A DNA stretch of 9,332 nt from JAAYZK01 sp964535025 (GTDB lineage: Bacteria; Planctomycetota; Phycisphaerae; SM23-33; FEN-1343): NCBI GenBank assembly GCA_964535025.1, contig CAZHRW010000211.1:1-9332 (forward strand), written 5' to 3'. The notes beneath the pieces were generated by a model. It saw only the letters and a program-made list of their open reading frames with translations, was not told where the DNA came from and did no database searches. Positions 1 to 8,233 of the stretch are shown here, piece after piece. The first letter of the stretch is position 1. Every line of letters starts with the position of its first letter. The translations under genes and the position numbers were made by a program.

Positions 1-705
1 CCCCCGCGGCGCCCCCGGGGCCGCGGCGGGGGCCCGCCCCTCGAGCCGCTGCCGATCCGCACGACGTCGCCGACCCGGGGCGGGCCCCCCGGGCGGGAGC
101 CGCCGACCGAGCTGGTCCTGATCGCCTGCGGGCGGGCACGGAACACGGCGCTGGAACTGTTCGACGGCACCTCCGGCTACGGCACGTCCCCCACGCGCGA
201 ACAAGCCTGGGGCAACAACACCGTCTCGAACAACACCACGCTGACCACCCTCGAGGCGCATTCGACCCACGCCTTCCGATCCTCCTTCGAGCAGATCGTC
301 GGCGACGCGCAGGCCGTCGAGCACGACTCCGGGGGCGCCGTCTTCACGTTCGACCCCGACGCCGCCCGGTGGGAACTGGCCGGGGCGATCGTCGGCGTGG
401 TGGCCTACGACGGTGACCTGACCCATGCGCTGATCGGCAACCAGGTGATCATCGCCGACCTGTCGATCTACCGCGATCAGATCGACGCGATCGTCTCACA
501 GCCGATCCCCGACCCGATCCCCGGCGACGCGGACGGCGACGGCGACGTCGACCTGGACGACTTTGCCGCGCTCAAGACCCACTTCGGCGCCACCGGCGGC
601 GCCACCTGGGCCATGGGCGACTTCGACGGCGACGGCGACGTGGACCTCGACGACTTCGCACTGCTCAAGAGCCACTTCGGCACGGCGGCGCCGACCGACG
701 GCTGA
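1..705 (+). CDS. C-terminal part of a secreted trypsin-like protein with dockerin-like repeat tail (5' truncated)
   Basis: The frame is open from base 1 to the TGA at 703-705; the start lies outside the window. Residues from about 40 on fit the planctomycete trypsin-like (S1 fold) secreted proteins: a GxGR-like strand, a Trp-Gly-Asn-Asn stretch, then E-H-D-S-G-G-A-V-F around the nucleophile-type serine (codon 328-330), followed by the usual W-E-L-A-G-A strand and an I-A-D-L-S-x-Y-R-D-Q helix. After a Pro-rich linker come two 22-residue Asp/Gly repeats of EF-hand/dockerin type. The canonical G-D-S-G-G has His in place of the first Gly, which normally helps form the oxyanion hole, so activity is uncertain. 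The His and Asp of the triad would lie upstream of the window. No sorting signal follows the repeats. The first ~105 bases read as low-complexity Pro/Arg/Gly and may be a poor contig edge. Role in extracellular proteolysis is inferred. Confidence 0.75.
   Translation, partial: PPRRPRGRGGGPPLEPLPIRTTSPTRGGPPGREPPTELVLIACGRARNTALELFDGTSGYGTSPTREQAWGNNTVSNNTTLTTLEAHSTHAFRSSFEQIVGDAQAVEHDSGGAVFTFDPDAARWELAGAIVGVVAYDGDLTHALIGNQVIIADLSIYRDQIDAIVSQPIPDPIPGDADGDGDVDLDDFAALKTHFGATGGATWAMGDFDGDGDVDLDDFALLKSHFGTAAPTDG
523..681 (+). repeat. Two dockerin-type (EF-hand-like) calcium-binding repeats
   Basis: Two 66-base units, 523-588 and 616-681, encode 22-residue copies that differ at five positions, separated by nine residues. 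Each begins G-D, carries the loop D-x-D-G-D-G-D-V-D-L-D-D, whose acidic residues fit a 12-residue calcium loop, and ends in a short helix F-A-x-L-K-x-H-F-G. This is the planctomycete form of the dockerin type I repeat that often ends secreted proteins. Calcium binding is family knowledge. The partner is unknown, and no cohesin is seen here. Confidence 0.8.
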
Positions 706-777
706 GTCGCCGCCGCGGGCCACGCCGGCCGCCCCAATCAACTGCCATCTTCCCGCCGGGGCCGTTGTGGGGTATTG

Positions 778-2031
778 ATGAGCCCCATGCGGGCCCTGAC
801 CTTCAACATCACCCCGTGGATCTGGCTCCGTGCCAAGGCGGCGGCCGCGATCGTCGGCCGGCGGGCGTTCTGGGGCCGTGCGGGTGGACTGCGTCTGCGT
901 GATGTGCCGCCGCCGCCGCTGCCGGGCGACAGGTGGGTGCGCTGCCGGACGCGGCTGGGGGGGATCTGCGGCAGCGACCTGGCGATGGTACGGCTGGCCC
1001 AGCCGCCCGACAGTCTCCTGCAGGCCTTCACGTCGATGCCGCTGATCGGCGGCCATGAGAACGTCGCGGAGGTCGTCGAAACCGCCCGGACGGCCGATCG
1101 TGCGTGGATCGGCCGTCGCGTGTGCGTCGAGCCCACGCTCGCCTGCGCCGCGCGGGGCATCGACCCGCCCTGCCGTCGCTGCGCCGCCGGCGAGTTCGGC
1201 ACCTGCGAGAACCTCGCCGCCGCCGGGCAGGGCGCGTTCGGCCTGCCGGCGGGGATGAGCATCGGCTACAACCGGGCGACCGGCGGGTCGTGGGGCGAGA
1301 CGTTTGTCGCCCACGTCAGCCAGCTCGTCGAGGTGCCCGAGGCGCTCAGCGACGAGCAGGCGGTCCTCACCGACCCGCTGGCCTGCAGCGCCCACGCGGT
1401 GCTGCGGGCCGACCTCGCCGGCGTCGGGGCCGTGGCGATCCTCGGCGGGGGCGCCCTGGGCCTCGGCGTCGCCGCCGTCCTGCGGGCCGCGGGTTTCGAC
1501 GGGCGCGTGGACCTGTTCGCCCGCCACGCCTTCCAGCGGGCCCTGGCCGTCCGCCTCGGGGCGACCGAGGCCCTCGACGAGCGCGGGGCGGCCGATCTCG
1601 ACGCGGTCGCCGCCCGCGTCGGCGGCCGGGTGCTGCCGGTCCGCTTCGGCCGCAAGACGCTCGTCGGCGGCTACGACCTCGTCTTCGACGCCGTCGGCTC
1701 GCCGGCGGCACTGAACGCGGCGATCGAGCTGACCCGCGCCCGCGGACAGGTGGTCCTGCTGGGCACGTCGGCGACCGCGACGGTCGACACGACGGGCCTG
1801 TGGTTCGGCGAACTGACCCTCCTCGGCGCGTACAGCCGCCAGAGCGAACACTGGCAGGGCGGGCGGATCGACACCTACGCCCTGGTCCACCAGTGGCTCA
1901 CCGAAGGCCGCCTGACCGCCGACGGCCTGCTCACCCATACCTTCGCCCTCGCCGATTACCGCCGCGCCTTCCACACCGCCGCCACCAAGGCCGACAGCGG
2001 CTGCATCCGCGCGGCGTTCGACCTGCGGTAG
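778..2031 (+). CDS. Zinc-dependent medium-chain dehydrogenase/reductase (alcohol/sugar dehydrogenase-like)
   Basis: This 417-residue protein belongs to the MDR superfamily and oxidises or reduces an alcohol, polyol or sugar. Catalytic zinc ligands are visible as Cys64 (G-I-C-G-S-D) and His93-Glu94 (G-G-H-E-N). A structural-zinc lobe follows with Cys123, Cys132, Cys135 and Cys143. The spacing before the second Cys is longer than the usual C-x2-C-x2-C-x7-C. The Rossmann turn G-G-G-A-L-G-L-G sits near residues 223-230. The end of the second strand reads L-F-A-R-H, without the acidic residue typical of NAD-dependent members, so NADP(H) is more likely. The start was set at ATG 778, with GGGG at 769-772 five bases upstream. 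TTG 775 and ATG 787 are alternatives. It lies 72 bases after the protease gene on the same strand, with no clear promoter between them. The substrate cannot be told. Confidence 0.85.
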   Translation: MSPMRALTFNITPWIWLRAKAAAAIVGRRAFWGRAGGLRLRDVPPPPLPGDRWVRCRTRLGGICGSDLAMVRLAQPPDSLLQAFTSMPLIGGHENVAEVVETARTADRAWIGRRVCVEPTLACAARGIDPPCRRCAAGEFGTCENLAAAGQGAFGLPAGMSIGYNRATGGSWGETFVAHVSQLVEVPEALSDEQAVLTDPLACSAHAVLRADLAGVGAVAILGGGALGLGVAAVLRAAGFDGRVDLFARHAFQRALAVRLGATEALDERGAADLDAVAARVGGRVLPVRFGRKTLVGGYDLVFDAVGSPAALNAAIELTRARGQVVLLGTSATATVDTTGLWFGELTLLGAYSRQSEHWQGGRIDTYALVHQWLTEGRLTADGLLTHTFALADYRRAFHTAATKADSGCIRAAFDLR

Positions 2032-2045
2032 AGTGGTCGGTCAGG

Positions 2046-2074
2046 TTGGCAACACGGGTGGATTCGTATACACT
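2046..2074 (+). promoter_or_regulatory. Probable sigma-70-type promoter for purE-trmB
   Basis: TTGGCA (2046-2051, five of six to the -35 consensus) stands 17 bases from TACACT (2069-2074, four of six to the -10). An overlapping TATACA at 2067-2072 gives a 15-base spacing instead. Transcription from here would give a leader of about 38 bases that includes the strong purE ribosome binding site. The dehydrogenase ends 14 bases upstream. The call rests on pattern match only. Confidence 0.45.
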
Positions 2075-2118
2075 GCCGCCGGTCGGATACGAACACCGTT
2101 GAGGAAAGGACTCGGCAC

Positions 2119-2628
2119 ATGGCCGCGAAAACGCCGCTGGTGGGCATCGTGATGGGGTCGGACAGCGACTGGGCGACGATGGAGCGATGCGCCAGCCAAC
2201 TGGAGGCGCTCGGCGTGGCGTACGAGGCAAGGGTGATCAGCGCCCACCGCACGCCGGAGGTGGCGCACGAGTACGCCCGGACCGCCGTCGAGCGGGGGTT
2301 GAAGGTCATCATCGCCGCCGCGGGCCTGGCGGCCCACCTGGCCGGGGCAATGGCCGCGAGCACGCCGCTGCCGATCATTGGCGTGCCCATGGCGGCCGGG
2401 GCACTCAACGGCCTTGACGCGCTGCTGTCGACGGTCCAGATGCCCCCGGGCGTGCCGGTGGCGACCGTGGGGATCGGCGAACCGGGGGCGACCAACGCGG
2501 CGATCCTCGCCGTGCAGATCCTCGCCACCGCCGGCGGCGCCTACGCCGAGGCCGTCGCCCGCTTCCGCGTCGAGCAGGCCGACCAGGTCGTCGCCCGGGA
2601 CACCGCCTTCCAGGCCGCCCGCGAGTGA
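2119..2628 (+). CDS. purE: N5-carboxyaminoimidazole ribonucleotide mutase, class I PurE
   Basis: PurE moves the carboxyl group of N5-CAIR to C4 to give CAIR in bacterial de novo purine synthesis, in the cytosol, working after PurK. The 169-residue product has the class I signatures in order: G-S-D-S-D-W (13-18) for phosphate binding, S-A-H-R-T-P (41-46) with the catalytic-type His43, A-G-L-A-A-H-L-A-G (68-76, usually A-G-G-A-A-H-L-P-G), M-A-A-G-A-L-N-G-L-D-A-L-L-S (91-104) and V-Q-M-P-P-G-V-P-V-A-T-V (106-117). Length is normal for a bacterial PurE. Start at ATG 2119 is fixed by GAGGAAAGGA at 2101-2110, eight bases upstream. A promoter candidate lies at 2046-2074. No purK is in the window. 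trmB begins 13 bases after the stop, so the two are probably co-transcribed. Confidence 0.95.
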   Translation: MAAKTPLVGIVMGSDSDWATMERCASQLEALGVAYEARVISAHRTPEVAHEYARTAVERGLKVIIAAAGLAAHLAGAMAASTPLPIIGVPMAAGALNGLDALLSTVQMPPGVPVATVGIGEPGATNAAILAVQILATAGGAYAEAVARFRVEQADQVVARDTAFQAARE

Positions 2629-2641
2629 TGTCCGCCGCCGC

Positions 2642-3298
2642 ATGAGCACCGATCCGCACAATCCGACCGACGCCCGGCGGAAGCTCGACCTCGACGACAT
2701 CCTCCTGCCCAGCGCGCTGGCCTACGAGGACGGCCCGATCGACTTCGCGGCCCTGTTCGGCAACACCCGCCCGGTGGAACTGGAGATCGGCTCGGGCAAG
2801 GGAACCTTCCTCCTCCACCGCGCCCGGGCCCGCCCCGAGGTGAACTTCCTCGGGATCGAATGGGCCAACGCCTACTGCCACCTGGCCGCCGATCGCATGG
2901 CCCGGTGGGGGCTGTCCAACGTGCGGATGCTCCGGGCGGATGCGGCGGCTTTCGTCCGCAAGCGAATCCCCGATCACAGCCTCCAGCGGATCCATATCTA
3001 CTTCCCCGACCCGTGGCCCAAGCAGCGGCACCGGAAACGACGGCTCCTCCAGCGGCCGTTCGTGGAGCTGATCTATCACAAGCTCTGCATCGGCGGTCAG
3101 TTGGCGGTGGTGACCGACCACCGCAACTACGCACGGCAGATCGCGTGGGTGATCTTCGGCCAACGCGGTTTCGCCACCGTGCCATTGCCCCGAATGCACG
3201 GCGCCGCCGACGGGGAAGTCGTAGGCACGAATTTCGAACGCAAGTACATCGCCCAGGGACGACAAGTATTCGCCCTGGCTGTAATGAAGTGGCGATGA
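2642..3298 (+). CDS. trmB: tRNA (guanine-N7-)-methyltransferase TrmB
   Basis: TrmB methylates N7 of G46 in the variable loop of many tRNAs, using S-adenosylmethionine. The 218-residue product has the SAM-binding motif V-E-L-E-I-G-S-G-K-G (45-54), F-L-G-I-E-W (69-74), the family hallmark I-Y-F-P-D-P-W-P-K-Q-R-H-x-K-R-R (119-134), V-V-T-D-H-R-N-Y-A (156-164), and the C-terminal T-N-F-E-R-K-Y (196-202) that corresponds to the T-x-F-E-x-K/R active-site motif. Length matches the family. The frame is open further upstream, but that part overlaps purE. ATG 2642 is the first start after the purE stop (13-base gap) and puts the family N-terminus where expected. No ribosome binding site is visible, so expression may depend on reading through from purE. 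The gene ends in a GC-poor spacer facing the M42 peptidase. Confidence 0.93.
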   Translation: MSTDPHNPTDARRKLDLDDILLPSALAYEDGPIDFAALFGNTRPVELEIGSGKGTFLLHRARARPEVNFLGIEWANAYCHLAADRMARWGLSNVRMLRADAAAFVRKRIPDHSLQRIHIYFPDPWPKQRHRKRRLLQRPFVELIYHKLCIGGQLAVVTDHRNYARQIAWVIFGQRGFATVPLPRMHGAADGEVVGTNFERKYIAQGRQVFALAVMKWR

Positions 3299-3434
3299 GC
3301 TGCTGTTACACTACTTTATCTTATTAGTATTCCATAGTTTATAGGGGCTGTGCCTTGTGTTGAAAGCGTCGGGGCCAAGTCGTCAAGGCGTTCTGGCAAA
3401 GATACTTGGAGCCACGCTTGGCCCCCGGATTCAG

Positions 3435-3443
3435 TGTGGATAA
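3435..3443 (-). promoter_or_regulatory. DnaA-box-like 9-mer (perfect consensus)
   Basis: The minus strand reads TTATCCACA, identical to the strong DnaA box of many bacteria. A perfect 9-mer is rare in DNA this GC-rich. Binding is not shown. A single site can occur by chance and can also act as a DnaA titration or regulatory site. Confidence 0.35.
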
Positions 3444-3569
3444 CCTGTCGATAGCTTTGTCGGCAGTTTCGGGAAATCCCGAGGCGGGCACAGGGGGTCC
3501 TGCCGGCCCTGTCGTTCGGTGCCGACAGGGGGAGGATTGACAACACCGAAACGACATCTTTTCCAGAGC

Positions 3570-3578
3570 TTGTCCACA
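3570..3578 (+). promoter_or_regulatory. DnaA-box-like 9-mer (one mismatch)
   Basis: TTGTCCACA differs from TTATCCACA at one position and lies 126 bases from the perfect site, in opposite orientation, just before the end of the M42 gene. It is weak evidence alone and is listed because of the neighbouring perfect site. Confidence 0.25.
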
Positions 3579-3598
3579 CCCGGCTGTTGGCAAAACGC

Positions 3599-4642
3599 CT
3601 ACTGCTGGAGATAGGCCGCCAGCAAGGCAATCATTGCCTTAACGTCCTCGGTGTGAATGCTTTCGGTGACCGTATGGATGTAACGGCACGGCAGCGAGAG
3701 CGTGAGGGTCCGATGCCCCCGCATCGACCGTTGCATCGCCGCCGCGTCCGTGCCGCCCAGCGGGAGGATCTCCAGTTGGTGCTTGATCTTCTTCGCCTCG
3801 GCCAGGGCGACGAACTCGTCGACCAGGTCGCGGTCCGAGATCGAAGCGCTGTCCATGACCTTGATCGCCGCGCCCCCGCCGAAGGTGCAGACGGCCTCAT
3901 CGTCGGGCACGCCGGGGGTGTCGCAGGCGAGTGTGGTGTCGATGGCGATGGCGATGTCCGGCTCGATACCGAACGTCGCCGGCCCGGCGCCGCGCAGGCC
4001 CACCTCTTCCTGAACGGTGCCGACGTAGCAGATCTCGTGGGGCGAGCCTGACTTGGCGACCTTCCGCAGGGCGCTGAGGGCCACGAACGTGGCCGCGCGG
4101 TTATCCATGCACTTGCCGACGACGGCCTTGCCGATGGTTTCGGTCGTCTGGATCAGCGTCACCGGGTCGCCCACGCGGATCACCCGCTTGACCTGGGCGG
4201 CCGGCAGGTGGAGATCGACGAAGAACTCGCCGACCTTGTAGACCTTCTTCTTCTCCTCGTCGGTGGCGATGTGGATCGGTCGTCCGGCCGGGTTGAGCAC
4301 GCCGACGAGGTCGCGGCGGCCCTGCACGAGGACCTTGCGGGCGAACAGGTTGCGGGTGTCGAAGCCGCCGGCGGCGTTGAGGCGGAGAAAGCCCTTGTCG
4401 TCGATGTGCTTGACGTAGAAGCCGATTTCGTCGATGTGGCAGGCGATCATGATCCGCCGCGATGTGCCGCCGCGGCCGGTCTTGGTGGGCTTGCGGATCG
4501 CGATGAGATTGCCGATCGCGTCGGTGCGGATCTCGTCGAACAGGTCTTCGCCGGCCGCACGGATCACCTCGCGGATGCGTTCCTCGCGGCCGGGCACGCC
4601 GGGGGTCTCGGTAAGTTTCTTCAGCAGCTCGAAATCATTCAT
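3599..4642 (-). CDS. M42-family metallo-aminopeptidase
   Basis: M42 enzymes are cytosolic di-metal aminopeptidases, often large tetrahedral assemblies, that trim short peptides from the N-terminus; some members are called glucanases. The 347-residue product shows the expected metal-binding set: His69 (A-C-H-I-D-E-I-G-F), bridging Asp180 (C-M-D-N-R), the Glu212-Glu213 pair (V-Q-E-E-V-G-L-R-G-A) holding the catalytic base and a ligand, Asp235 (A-I-D-T-T) and His323 (C-R-Y-I-H-T), followed by E-x-x-H-T-E-D-V. Length is typical. The start was set at the ATG ending at base 4642 because GGGAGG (plus-strand 4648-4653) stands five bases upstream. The frame stays open far beyond this, but that part is shadow of mqnA. 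It is convergent with trmB and divergent from mqnA. Substrate preference cannot be read from sequence. Confidence 0.9.
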   Translation of the reverse strand: MNDFELLKKLTETPGVPGREERIREVIRAAGEDLFDEIRTDAIGNLIAIRKPTKTGRGGTSRRIMIACHIDEIGFYVKHIDDKGFLRLNAAGGFDTRNLFARKVLVQGRRDLVGVLNPAGRPIHIATDEEKKKVYKVGEFFVDLHLPAAQVKRVIRVGDPVTLIQTTETIGKAVVGKCMDNRAATFVALSALRKVAKSGSPHEICYVGTVQEEVGLRGAGPATFGIEPDIAIAIDTTLACDTPGVPDDEAVCTFGGGAAIKVMDSASISDRDLVDEFVALAEAKKIKHQLEILPLGGTDAAAMQRSMRGHRTLTLSLPCRYIHTVTESIHTEDVKAMIALLAAYLQQ

Positions 4643-4742
4643 GGCAGCCTCCCGACCCACCATCGTCACCGCGAAGGCGAATGCATGACCCAAAAACGGG
4701 CGCCCGCGGCCGTTAGGGGCCGGGGGAAATCGCGGTAAGCGG

Positions 4743-4771
4743 GTGACGGCCCGCCCGCCGCGTGGTATAAC
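4743..4771 (+). promoter_or_regulatory. Probable sigma-70-type promoter for mqnA
   Basis: GTGACG (4743-4748, four of six) and TATAAC (4766-4771, five of six) are 17 bases apart in the gap between the divergent M42 gene and mqnA. The start would fall near 4778, giving a leader of about 33 bases. No operator or riboswitch pattern is seen in the gap. Confidence 0.5.
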
Positions 4772-4810
4772 ACGCCGGGTATCGTCGGTGAGATCAGCCT
4801 CCGGGGTAGC

Positions 4811-5704
4811 ATGAAGCTGCGAACCGAACGACGCGGACCGGCCAACGCGCGGCACGCCGATGTCGGCCACCTCGGCCGCTGGCGGCCCCGGGTGGCCGTG
4901 CCGCCGGTGCTGCACGTCCTGCCGGTGATCGACGGCCTGCTGCGCGATGGGCGCCTGACCCTCCTGCGCGATGCGCCCGGCCGCATGGCCGACAAGCTGG
5001 CCGCCGGACGGCTGGATGCGGCGCTGCTGCCGGCGATCGCCGTCCAGCAGATGGACCCGCCGCCGCTGGTGTTGACGGCGTCCTGCCTCGCCTCGGACGG
5101 CCCCACCGACGTCGTCCGCCTGATCAGCCGCGTCAGCCCGGCCACGGTCCGCCTGATCGGCGCCGACCCCGACAGCCGTCTCCACGCCGCCCTCGCGGCG
5201 GTCCTGTGGGCCGAGAGCTTCGGCCGCCTGCCGCAGTTGCGGCCGCTCGCCTCCGTCGACGACCTCCGCGGCCGCCGGCGCCCGGACGCCGTCTTCTACG
5301 CCGGCGACCGCCCGGCGCTGCCGCTGCCGGGCGAGTACGCCTGGCCGGTCGATCTCGGCGCCGCGTGGCGGGCGCTGACGGCGCTGCCCTTCGTCCACGC
5401 CGTCTGGGCCGTCCGACAGGACCCGAGGCTCCCGCCGGCGGTCAATCGCGGCCGTGCCGTCGCGCTGGGGGGAGCGATCGCCGCCGCCCGCGAGCGGGGG
5501 ATGGCCCGCGCCGACCAGCTCGCCGCGGCCCTGGCCGGCCGGTTCGGCTGGCAGGTCCCCGCGGCGGTCCGGTCGCTGACCGAGCGGACGCAGTACAAGT
5601 TCACCGCCGCCCATCGCCGGGGGCTGGAGACCTTCTTCAAGCTCGCCGGCCGCCACGGGCTGCTCGCCGCGGTCCGCCCCGTGGCGTACGTGGACGACCG
5701 CTGA
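4811..5704 (+). CDS. mqnA: Chorismate dehydratase MqnA (futalosine menaquinone pathway)
   Basis: MqnA converts chorismate to 3-[(1-carboxyvinyl)oxy]benzoate, the first step of the futalosine route to menaquinone. The 297-residue protein has the periplasmic-binding-protein-like fold of the family. Visible family segments: V-A-V-P-P-V-L-H-V-L-P (28-38) at the first strand, A-G-R-L-D-A-A-L-L-P (65-74), A-S-D-G-P (94-98), and D-L-G-A-A-W-R-A-L-T-A-L-P-F (181-194) followed by V-H-A-V-W-A. Where most members read x-L-N-x-x-P near the first strand, this one has L-H-V-L-P, so the conserved Asn is His35. The first ~26 residues extend beyond the usual start, with no in-frame ATG nearer the conserved part, so a GTG start around residue 28 is possible. 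The ribosome binding site is weak (GGGG). The promoter candidate is at 4743-4771. No other mqn gene is in the window. Confidence 0.78.
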   Translation: MKLRTERRGPANARHADVGHLGRWRPRVAVPPVLHVLPVIDGLLRDGRLTLLRDAPGRMADKLAAGRLDAALLPAIAVQQMDPPPLVLTASCLASDGPTDVVRLISRVSPATVRLIGADPDSRLHAALAAVLWAESFGRLPQLRPLASVDDLRGRRRPDAVFYAGDRPALPLPGEYAWPVDLGAAWRALTALPFVHAVWAVRQDPRLPPAVNRGRAVALGGAIAAARERGMARADQLAAALAGRFGWQVPAAVRSLTERTQYKFTAAHRRGLETFFKLAGRHGLLAAVRPVAYVDDR

Positions 5705-5718
5705 GCCGGGTCGGCGGA

Positions 5719-5747
5719 TTGTTCGGGGGGCGCCGAGTCGTTACACT
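5719..5747 (+). promoter_or_regulatory. Possible promoter just upstream of the maturase-galK pair
   Basis: TTGTTC (5719-5724, three of six) and TACACT (5742-5747, four of six, the same hexamer as at purE) are 17 bases apart. The expected start near 5754 would leave a leader of only about eight bases before ATG 5762. The site is weak by consensus and could be chance. Confidence 0.3.
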
Positions 5748-5761
5748 GGGGGCGATTACCC

Positions 5762-7065
5762 ATGAATGAGCCAGCTCCGACACCCCATGCCGCCGGCGGT
5801 TTTCACGTCCTGGTCAAGCCCATCGGGCCGATCTGCAACCTCCGCTGCGCCTACTGCTTCTACCTGGACAAGCAGAAGCTCTACGGGGCGGGCGAATCGT
5901 GGCGGATGACCGACGAGACGCTCGAGCGGTTCACCCGCCAGTACATCGGCGGCCAGCCGGCGGGGGTCGCGGAGGTGAACTTCGCCTGGCAGGGCGGCGA
6001 GCCGACGCTGATGGGCGTGGACTTCTTCCGCCGCGCCGTGGCCCTGCAGAAGCAGGTGGCCGCCGAACTGGGCCGCCCGGGGCTGCGGATCACCAACGCC
6101 CTGCAGACCAACGCCACGCTGCTGGACGACCAGTGGGGCGCGCTGCTCCACGATGAGCACTTCCTCGTCGGCGTCAGCATCGACGGGCCCGAGCCGCTGC
6201 ACAACCGCTACCGCCTCGACAAACAGGGCCGCGGCACGTTCGACGCGGTGATGGCGGGCCTGGAGGTGCTCAAGCGCCACGACGTGGAGTACAACGCCCT
6301 GACGGTCGTGCAGTCCGACAACGCCGAGCACCCCGTCGAGGTGTACGACTTCCTCGTCGAGGCCGGCTTCCAGTTCCAGCAGTACATCTCCATCGTCGAG
6401 CCCACCGGCGACGGCGGCGTCAGCGACCGCACGGTGCGGCCGGAGCAGTTGGGCCGGTTCTTCTGCCGCCTGTTCGACTGCTGGCTCGAGCGCGAACACG
6501 TCGGGGAAGTCTACGTGCAACTGTTCGACATGATGCTCGGCGTGGTCATGGGCTACCCGCCGTCGCTGTGCGTCCACACCCGCACGTGCGGGCGGGCCGT
6601 CGCGCTGGAACACAACGGCGACCTGTACAGCTGCGACCACTGGGTCTTCCCCGAAAACCTTCTCGGCAACATCGCCGAGACGACACTGGCCGAGATGGTC
6701 GACGGCGAGTTCCAAACCACCTTCGGCCGCGACAAGTTCGACACCCTCACCCGCGAGTGCCGCGCGTGCCCCTACCTGCGGTACTGTCACGGCCTGTGCC
6801 CCAAGGACCGCCTCGCCACCTCGTCGTCCGGCGAGCCGGGCCACCCCTACCTCTGCGCCGGCTACCGGATGTTCTACAAACACTCGCTGCCGATCTTCGA
6901 GAAGATGGCCCGCTGCCTCCGCAGCCGCCGCCCGGCCCGCGATTACAAGGTCATCGACCGCCTGCCCCCCGCCGCCGCCCCGCCGCCCCGCGGGAAGATC
7001 GGCCGCAACGACCCCTGCCCGTGCGGCAGCGGGAAAAAGTACAAAAACTGCTGCGGGAGAGGCCG

Positions 7066-7069
<4 letters not shown>
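5762..7069 (+). CDS. Radical SAM anaerobic sulfatase-maturating enzyme with C-terminal SEC-C motif
   Basis: Enzymes of this family (anSME) oxidise an active-site Cys or Ser of sulfatases to formylglycine without oxygen. The 435-residue protein has the radical SAM cluster C-N-L-R-C-A-Y-C (Cys25, 29, 32), W-Q-G-G-E-P-T (76-82), Q-T-N-A-T-L-L (115-121) and S-I-D-G-P (139-143). The SPASM part has Cys270, 276, 291, 333, 336, 342, 346 and 365, whose spacing agrees with the two auxiliary clusters of Clostridium perfringens anSME. Asp292 directly after Cys291 matches its proposed catalytic base. Residues 414-432 add a SEC-C zinc motif (C-P-C-G-S-G-K-K-Y-K-N-C-C) after a Pro-rich linker, an extra to the core family. 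ATG 5762 is the only sensible start. The stop overlaps the galK start (ATGA), so the two are coupled. No sulfatase is in the window; another SPASM peptide-modifying role is possible but less likely. Confidence 0.88.
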
Positions 7070-8217
<1,148 letters not shown>

Positions 8218-8233
8218 CGCGCCGCCGCAAAAC

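Larger units (their letters stand above)
3299..3598. other. GC-poor spacer between convergent genes, with inverted repeats
   Basis: These 300 bases separate the 3' ends of trmB and the M42 gene and are much less GC-rich than the genes. Bases 3310-3350 are AT-rich. No hairpin with a T-run is seen for either gene. Inverted repeats: GGGGCCAAG 3371-3379 with CTTGGCCCC 3417-3425; TCGGGA 3469-3474 with TCCCGA 3477-3482; CCCTGTCG 3507-3514 with CGACAGGG 3523-3530; and CTTTGTCGGCA 3455-3465 with TGCCGACAGGG 3520-3530, which pairs over 11 positions counting two G-U pairs. The last two stems exclude each other. Minus-strand open frames of 84-104 codons exist here but show no recognisable family. Confidence 0.55.

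Noticed and set aside
1..105. Unusual G/C block sequence at the window start
   Set aside because: Low-complexity runs of C and G with a Pro/Arg/Gly translation are more likely a contig-edge artefact or linker than a feature.
496..1974. Long minus-strand open frame of 492 codons opposite the dehydrogenase
   Set aside because: It is antisense to a clear MDR gene and the dockerin repeats, with composition expected of a shadow in GC-rich DNA and no family motif.
2405..3265. Minus-strand open frame of 286 codons
   Set aside because: It lies opposite purE and trmB, both with full family signatures; no domain is seen in it.
3299..3598. Replication origin
   Set aside because: Only two DnaA-like boxes, no origin-linked genes such as dnaA, dnaN or gidA, and a convergent gene arrangement.
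3316..3630. Small minus-strand frames in the convergent spacer
   Set aside because: No motif, no ribosome binding site recognised, and the spacer is explained as well by inverted repeats.
4692..4706. Minus-strand terminator or attenuator before the M42 gene
   Set aside because: CGGGCGCCCG followed by five Ts on the minus strand looks suggestive, but the palindrome has almost no room for a loop and may be chance.
4643..5656. N-terminal extension of the M42 frame to 685 residues
   Set aside because: The M42 family begins at the Met ending at 4642, which has a good ribosome binding site; the extra part is antisense to mqnA.
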